In this document: in pieces, positions 59,047 to 64,000 of the stretch | Layout: every line of letters starts with the position of its first letter | Position numbering within the stretch: the first letter of the stretch is position 1 | The notes under the pieces: model-generated | Told to the model about the DNA's origin: nothing | The model's database searches: none | Seen by the model: the letters and a program-made list of their open reading frames with translations, nothing else | Position numbers and translations under genes: made by a program | Assembly: GCF_900090145.1 (NCBI RefSeq) | Contig: NZ_FMHI01000001.1 | Location: 124,001 to 188,000 of the forward strand | Origin: Streptomyces sp. WMMB 322 | GTDB lineage: Bacteria > Actinomycetota > Actinomycetes > Streptomycetales > Streptomycetaceae | Length of the DNA stretch: 64,000 bases | Direction: 5' to 3'

Positions 59047-61404
59047 TCAGGGGCGCTTCGTCACACGCACCGAGGTCCGCAGCACGCGGTCGTGACCGGC
59101 CGCACGCGGTTCCGTGCCGGTGATGCGGAAGGTTCCCTCCAGCGGCGTGTCGGTGCTCGACCTTCCGATCCGCACCTCGACGAGGCCCGGCTCCACCACC
59201 CGCCGCCCGTCCCGCCCGGTGAACGCGGTGCGGTCGGTGTGCAGGCCGAAGGTGACGCGGCGGCTCTCGCCCGCAGCGAGTTCCAGCCGCGCGAAACCTG
59301 CCAACTCTCGCCAGGGCCGGACCACTTGGGCGACAGGGTCGGTGAGGTAGAGCTGCACGATCTCCGTGCCCGTCCGTCCGCCCGTGTTGGTGACGGTGCA
59401 GGAGATCTCCAACTCGCCGTCGGCCGGCACCTCTTCGCTGCTGAGCGTCAACTCTCCGTAGCCGAACCGCGTGTAGGACAGGCCGTGGCCGAAGGGGAAC
59501 AGCGGCGTCGGGTCGTGCGCGCTCACCTCACTGGCGCGCCCCAAGGGTGCCGTCAGATAGGTGGAGGGCTGTCCGCCGGGCGTGCGCGGCACACCGACCG
59601 GCAGCCGGCCCGAGGGGTCCGCACGGCCGGTCAGGACGTCCGTCAGCGCTGCTGCGCCCTCCTCGCCGGGGAAGAAGGTCTGCACGATCGCCGCCGCGCG
59701 TCCGGCTGCCGTACCCAGCGCGTACGGACGCCCGCTGACCACGATCAGCACCACCGGCGTACCGGTGCGCAGCAGCTCCTCCAGGAGTTCCGACTGCACC
59801 CCGGGCAGTGACAGGTCGGGCACGTCGCACCCCTCGCCCGACGTGCCGCGTCCGAACAGCCCGGCCCTGTCGCCCAGTACCGCCAGGCACACGTCCGCCT
59901 CCCGCGCGGCGGTCGCCGCCCCGGCGAACCCCGACCTGTCGGGCTCCCGGACCGGGCAGCCCTCTTCGTAGGTGATGCCGGCGGCGCCCAGCCCGTCCCG
60001 AAGGCCCTGGAGCACGCTCGGCACGGAGACGCCCATGTCCCACTCCGGGTGGCGCACGCCCACGTGTGCGGGGAAGGAGTAGCAGCCCTGCAGCCCGAGG
60101 GCGTCGTCGGCGAGCGGCCCGACGACCGCGACCCGTCCGGGTGTGCTCAGCGGCAGCAGCCCGGCGTCGTCGGCGAGCAGTACGACGGACTCCCGCGCCA
60201 ACTGCCGGGCGATCTCCCGGTGTTCGGGTGGGTCGAGATCGGGTTCGCGCACCGGCGGCCCCGCGCTCCAGTCCGGGTCGAGCAGGCCGAGTTCGCACTT
60301 CTGCCGCAGGACGCGCGTCAGGGCACGGTCCACCAGCGACTCGTCGGCCATGCCGCCGCGCACCTGCTCGGCCAGCGGCCGTCCGTAGCAGCGCGCGGTG
60401 GGGAGTTCGACGTCCACGCCGGCCGTCAGCGCCTGGACGGCGGCCTCACCGGGTCCGCCCGCGGTGCGGTGCAGCAGTTCGAGGAACGACACCCCGAAGT
60501 AGTCGGCGACGACGGTCCCTTCGAAGCCCCACTCCTTGCGCAGCACGTCCGTCAGCAGCCGTTCGTCGGCGGCCGCGGGCACGCCGTCGGTGTCCGTGTA
60601 GGCGTGCATCACCGAGCGGGCGCCCGCCTCGCGCAGCGCGGTCTCGAAGGGCGGCAGTATCACGTCGGCCAGTTCGCGCGGCCCCATGCTCACCGGTGCC
60701 AGGTTGCGCCCGGCGCGGCTTGCCGAGTAGCCCGCGAAGTGCTTGAGCGTGGCGATGATCCCTGTGGATTCGAGCCCGGAGACGTATGCGGAGCCGATCT
60801 CGCCGACGAGATACGGGTCTTCACCGATGGTCTCCTCGACCCGGCCCCAGCGTGCGTCCCGTACGACGTCCAGCACCGGCGCCAGCCCCTGGTGCACGCC
60901 GACCGCGCGCATGCTCTGCCCGATGGCCTCCGCCATGCGCCGCACCAGCGCCGTGTCGAAGCTGGCCCCCCAGGCGAGCGGTACGGGAAAGACCGTCGCG
61001 CCCCACGTGGTGAACCCGGCGAGGCATTCCTCGTGTGCCACCGCGGGGATGCCGAACCGGTTGGCCGCCATGACCTCGCGCTGACTCGCGGCGAGTGCCT
61101 TGGCGCCGGCGGCCGGTGTCACCGGGCGTGTGCCGAAGACGCGGGTGAGCTGCCCGAGTCCGTCCCTGATCAGCTCCTCCCAGGACGGTGACTCCCCGGC
61201 GAGGTCGTCCTGGTGCGGGGCGACTCCCCGGCCGTCGTGGGTGGCGCCGACCCACACTCCGACCAGTTGGGCCAGCTTCTCGTCGAGGGTCATCCGGGAG
61301 ATCAGGTCGGCGACGCGGACGTCGGCCGTCAGCCGCTTGTCGCGCCACGGCGCGGTGCCGCCGTGGTCGTCCGGGCTGCCCGAGTGGTGCGCTTTCTCTT
61401 CCAT
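59047..61404 (-). CDS. Glycoside hydrolase family 3 enzyme
   Basis: This 785-aa enzyme has a GH3 N-terminal barrel (TLDEKLAQL, GEDPYLVGE, LKHFAGYS with K221 and H222), the nucleophile Asp301 in VVADYFG, a GH3 C-terminal domain and a fibronectin III-like end. Known activities of this subgroup are beta-glucosidase and beta-xylosidase, which release sugars from oligosaccharides. No signal peptide is visible, so it acts inside the cell on imported sugar. ATG 61,404 was chosen with GAGG upstream; GTG 61,410 is also in frame. It is divergent from the transporter operon. Confidence 0.9.
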   Translation of the reverse strand: MEEKAHHSGSPDDHGGTAPWRDKRLTADVRVADLISRMTLDEKLAQLVGVWVGATHDGRGVAPHQDDLAGESPSWEELIRDGLGQLTRVFGTRPVTPAAGAKALAASQREVMAANRFGIPAVAHEECLAGFTTWGATVFPVPLAWGASFDTALVRRMAEAIGQSMRAVGVHQGLAPVLDVVRDARWGRVEETIGEDPYLVGEIGSAYVSGLESTGIIATLKHFAGYSASRAGRNLAPVSMGPRELADVILPPFETALREAGARSVMHAYTDTDGVPAAADERLLTDVLRKEWGFEGTVVADYFGVSFLELLHRTAGGPGEAAVQALTAGVDVELPTARCYGRPLAEQVRGGMADESLVDRALTRVLRQKCELGLLDPDWSAGPPVREPDLDPPEHREIARQLARESVVLLADDAGLLPLSTPGRVAVVGPLADDALGLQGCYSFPAHVGVRHPEWDMGVSVPSVLQGLRDGLGAAGITYEEGCPVREPDRSGFAGAATAAREADVCLAVLGDRAGLFGRGTSGEGCDVPDLSLPGVQSELLEELLRTGTPVVLIVVSGRPYALGTAAGRAAAIVQTFFPGEEGAAALTDVLTGRADPSGRLPVGVPRTPGGQPSTYLTAPLGRASEVSAHDPTPLFPFGHGLSYTRFGYGELTLSSEEVPADGELEISCTVTNTGGRTGTEIVQLYLTDPVAQVVRPWRELAGFARLELAAGESRRVTFGLHTDRTAFTGRDGRRVVEPGLVEVRIGRSSTDTPLEGTFRITGTEPRAAGHDRVLRTSVRVTKRP

Positions 61405-61455
61405 CGTCACCTCGTCGAGTGGAGCGGATGCAGCGGATGCTACTCGATGATTTCG

Positions 61456-61598
61456 GAAACTTTCTACGTCAGGAGCTTCCCACTCTGCCGCAGGCAGGAA
61501 CTCATGTAGGCCAACGCCTGCACGGCTATTGACGGCCCTGTGGTGCCCGCTCTAGGTTCCACGCCAACCTCTTGATTTCGGAATTCGCCGAAAGTTTC
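61456..61598. promoter_or_regulatory. Paired LacI-type operators between glycosidase and transporter genes
   Basis: GAAACTTTC (61,456-61,464) faces the glycosidase gene; GAAAGTTTC (61,590-61,598) faces the transporter gene, so the same 9-mer is used on opposite strands. The second overlaps TTTCGG-n6-CCGAAA (61,576-61,593), a further inverted repeat. This suits divergent repression by one LacI protein. Confidence 0.6.
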
Positions 61599-61612
61599 TG
61601 AGCGGAGGCGTC

Positions 61613-62950
61613 ATGGCAGACACGGCGACGCGCCCGGCCCACAGCCGGCGTCGCTTCCTGACCGGCCTCGCCGGCATCGGAGCCGCCGGCATGGGCGCGG
61701 CCCCCCTCACCGGCTGCTCGGCCGTCGGTCTCGGCACCGGGAGAGACGTCCGCGGTCTGGACGTGTGGACCCTCACCGACCCCGTGCAGAACAAGATCCA
61801 GCGCGCCGCCCTGGCCCGCCTCCGGCGCACCCACCCCGTGCCTGCCAAGCTCACGCCGTTTCCCAACACCGGCTACACGCAGAAGCTCCGCATCGCCATG
61901 GGCACTTCGGACGGGCCGGACGTCTTCTGGAGCTGGGGCGGCGAGTCGCTGCGCCCGTACCATGACGCCGGACTCGTGGTCGACCTGGCGGACCGCTTCG
62001 GCAAGGACACCCGGTGGCGCGACGCGTTCCTCCCCGCGGCCCTCCAGGCCGCCCGCGTCGAGGGACGCGAACCGCTCGGGCTGCCCGTGCGCGGGATGCA
62101 GCCGGTCATCCTCTTCTGCAACCAGACCCTCTTCGACGAGCACGACCTGCGCCCGCCCCGGACCTGGGACGAACTGCTCGACGTCGTCGACGCCTTCGTC
62201 GACGCGGACGTCCTGCCCGTCTCGCTCGCCGGGGCGGAAAGCTGGTGCGAGCTGATGTGGCTCGAATGCATCACCATGCGGCTCACCGGCACCGGCCCGC
62301 TGCGGAGGATCTTCGCGGGAGAGCGCGACAGCTGGCGGCACCCCGCCATCGAGGAAGCCCTCGACCGGATACAGAAGCTGGTCCGCCGCGGCGCCTTCGG
62401 CCAGGCATTCGGATCGGTCAGCTACGGCTCGGGCGGCGCCAGCGCACTCTTCGCGAAGGGCCGGGCCGCCATGCACCTGATGGGTTCATGGGAGTACTCC
62501 AACCTGCGCAACGACCACACGCGTTTCACCGAGGAGGGCCTGAGCTGGGTGTCCTTCCCGGAGATCCCCGGAGGCACGGGCGACCCCCGCGCCCTGGTCG
62601 GAAACAACACCAACTACCTGTCCGTCAACGCCAGAAGCTCCGACATCGACGCGGGTCTCGACCTGGTCGGCACCCAGCTCGCCGCGCGCCCCTTCATCGA
62701 CGCCCTCATCAAAGCGGGTGACGTTCCCGCCGCCGTCGGCATCGAGGACCGGCTGCGCGACCTCGCCCCCGACCCGGACTTCGCGCTGTACGTCTACCGC
62801 ATCGTCTCCGACGCCCCCGACTTCACCCTCTCCTGGGACCAGGCGATGCTCCCCGCCGTGAAGGAGGCGATGCTCTCCAGCCTCCAGCAGATCTTCCTGG
62901 AGAAGCTCTCCCCGCGGCAGTTCGTCGACGCGATGGAGCTGATCCAGTGA
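61613..62950 (+). CDS. Sugar ABC transporter substrate-binding lipoprotein
   Basis: This 445-aa protein has a twin-arginine-type signal (SRRRFLTGLAGIGAAGMGAA) and a lipobox LTGC, so it is an anchored lipoprotein. The mature part is a type-1 extracellular solute-binding protein (FWSWGGESLRPYHDAGLVVD; FAKGRAAMHLMGSWEYSNLR). ATG 61,613 has GGAGG 5 nt upstream. The two permease genes follow with overlapping stops. It captures the sugar, probably a xylo- or gluco-oligosaccharide. Confidence 0.9.
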   Translation: MADTATRPAHSRRRFLTGLAGIGAAGMGAAPLTGCSAVGLGTGRDVRGLDVWTLTDPVQNKIQRAALARLRRTHPVPAKLTPFPNTGYTQKLRIAMGTSDGPDVFWSWGGESLRPYHDAGLVVDLADRFGKDTRWRDAFLPAALQAARVEGREPLGLPVRGMQPVILFCNQTLFDEHDLRPPRTWDELLDVVDAFVDADVLPVSLAGAESWCELMWLECITMRLTGTGPLRRIFAGERDSWRHPAIEEALDRIQKLVRRGAFGQAFGSVSYGSGGASALFAKGRAAMHLMGSWEYSNLRNDHTRFTEEGLSWVSFPEIPGGTGDPRALVGNNTNYLSVNARSSDIDAGLDLVGTQLAARPFIDALIKAGDVPAAVGIEDRLRDLAPDPDFALYVYRIVSDAPDFTLSWDQAMLPAVKEAMLSSLQQIFLEKLSPRQFVDAMELIQ

Positions 62951-63894
62951 CCGCCCCGGCACCGGCACCCGCCCGCCCCGCGCTCCGCGGCCGCACACGC
63001 GCCGCCTCGCACACCGACAACGCCGCACGGCCCGGCGCGCTCTACGCCGTTCCGGCCGTGCTCGTCTTCGGCGTCTTCGCGCTCGTACCGCTCGTCCTCG
63101 TCTGCTGGCTCTCCTTCACGACCTGGAACGGCCTCGGCGACCCCCGCTGGACGGGACTCGCCAACTGGCGTGAGCTGATCACCGATCCCGGCCTCCTGCA
63201 CTCCCTGCGGATCACGGCCGTGCTCACGCTCGCCGGCTGGGCGGTGCAGACGCCGCTCGCGATGCTCCTCGGCGTGTGGGCGGCGGGCGCACAGCGCGGA
63301 CGTGCGGTCGCCTCCGCGCTCGCCTTCCTGCCGCTGCTGCTCTCCGGCGCGGCGACCGCCCTGGTCTGGAAGGCGCTGCTCGACCCCAACTTCGGCCTCG
63401 CCCGCACCATCGGCCCGTGGATCGGCGTGCCCAGCGGCAACGTGCTCGGCACTTCCGGCGGCGCCCTGCTGGCCATCGTCGCCGTGGGCGCCTGGCAGTT
63501 CGTGCCGTTCCACATGCTGATGTACCAGGCCGCCGCCCGTAACGTCCCCGCACACCTCTACGAGGCCGCCACCATCGACGGTGCCGGACGTCTGCGGCAG
63601 TTCTGGTCGGTGACGCTGCCGCAGCTGCGGAACACCGTCGTCACCTCGTCGACCCTGATGATCGTCGGCACGATGACGACCTTCGAGACCATCCTGATCC
63701 TCACCGACGGAGGTCCCGGCGCGGCCACCCAGTCGATGCCGTTCCGGATGTACCAACAGGCCTTCAAGAGCTTCGAGATGGGGTCCGCCTCCGCGCTGGC
63801 CACCGTCCTCGTCCTGTTCGGCACGGCGCTGTCACTGCTGATCGTCCGGTTCAGCGGCTTCGGCAGGATGCGCTCCACCCTGGAGGGGATCTGA
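62947..63894 (+). CDS. Sugar ABC transporter permease 1
   Basis: This 315-aa protein has six membrane helices after a soluble N-terminus and the EAA loop (EAATIDGAGRLRQFWSVTLP) that docks the ATPase. It belongs to the MalF/UgpA-like family. GTG 62,947 overlaps the binding-protein stop. No ATPase gene is visible here; such Streptomyces systems often share the MsiK ATPase. Confidence 0.9.
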   Translation: MTAPAPAPARPALRGRTRAASHTDNAARPGALYAVPAVLVFGVFALVPLVLVCWLSFTTWNGLGDPRWTGLANWRELITDPGLLHSLRITAVLTLAGWAVQTPLAMLLGVWAAGAQRGRAVASALAFLPLLLSGAATALVWKALLDPNFGLARTIGPWIGVPSGNVLGTSGGALLAIVAVGAWQFVPFHMLMYQAAARNVPAHLYEAATIDGAGRLRQFWSVTLPQLRNTVVTSSTLMIVGTMTTFETILILTDGGPGAATQSMPFRMYQQAFKSFEMGSASALATVLVLFGTALSLLIVRFSGFGRMRSTLEGI

Positions 63895-64000
63895 TGGCCA
63901 CCGCCCCGGCACCCGCATCCGGAGAGACCCGCACCCCGCCCGGCCAGGGGCCCGGCCCGGGGACGCGAAGCAGCGGCGGGAGTGCCCAACGGGCCGGCGC
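63894..64000 (+). CDS. Sugar ABC transporter permease 2, N-terminal fragment (cut by window edge)
   Basis: Only 35 codons are visible: MATAPAPASGETRTPPGQGP and further Gly/Ser/Arg-rich residues, a disordered N-terminus. ATG 63,894 shares its A with the preceding TGA. Position and order strongly suggest the MalG-like second permease. The rest is outside the window. Confidence 0.75.
   Translation, partial: MATAPAPASGETRTPPGQGPGPGTRSSGGSAQRAG

Overview
The window looks like the chromosome of a Streptomyces or a close relative. It is GC-rich throughout, uses many GTG starts and overlapping ATGA/GTGA stop-start pairs, and has several leaderless promoters. It encodes actinobacterial families: WhiB, the SpdB-type DUF2637 spread protein, a TraB-like translocase, DUF6233, WYL and LacI regulators, and an F420-type oxidoreductase.

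Positions 1 to about 27,000 are an integrated actinomycete integrative and conjugative element (AICE). Its right end is at 26,958-26,998, where the 3' part of a tRNA-Thr(TGT) gene is followed by that gene's own terminator. I find no second copy of this sequence further left, so the left end lies before base 1. The element's core, read leftward, is a long transfer operon (14,847 to 5,550) with an HTH protein, two small zinc-ribbon proteins, WhiB, Spd proteins, GGDEF and exonuclease proteins, and TraB. A DnaB_N/DUF3987 replication protein, a repeat cluster that may be the origin, and the tyrosine integrase follow. A divergent GntR repressor (KorSA type), an XRE regulator and a Nudix protein (resembling the pSAM2 immunity factor Pif) form the control region. 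Defence-like cargo sits at both ends. On the left is a DNA methyltransferase with its own XRE controller and a NurA-type nuclease cut by the window edge. On the right is a type III-like Res/Mod pair with a helicase-nuclease fusion. The central part of mod has clearly lower GC than its flanks.

From 27 to 43 kb is ordinary chromosome. A nickel/cobalt-type transporter operon (DUF4331, TPR, NicO) comes first, then a secreted protein and an F420-type oxidoreductase. A molybdenum hydroxylase operon follows (fused 2Fe-2S/Moco subunit plus FAD subunit plus epimerase), converging on a TetR-SDR-SRPBCC-saccharopine dehydrogenase-like operon. Two TetR genes are divergent. Each has an operator-like sequence in its own promoter that recurs in the promoter of a gene some 7 to 9 kb away.

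The stretch 43.2-47.0 kb is the most unusual part. It has a LuxR-type regulator, a 109-aa membrane peptide, a 16-bp perfect hairpin, an ABC ATPase and permease, a second small membrane protein and an integral-membrane HExxH zinc protease. The layout resembles a peptide export and processing cassette, and I do not recognise it as a described system.

From 47.5 to 64 kb there is an HTH/PIN toxin-antitoxin pair, a WYL regulator divergent from a short UvrA-like ABC protein, YnfA beside a decayed MerR gene, a DUF6233 protein, an ABC-2 type transporter and an FG-GAP secreted protein. A sugar-utilisation locus ends the window: a LacI regulator, a GH3 glycosidase, and a binding-protein-dependent sugar transporter cut by the window edge. 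Related GAAAGTTTC-like sites lie upstream of all three of its transcription units.
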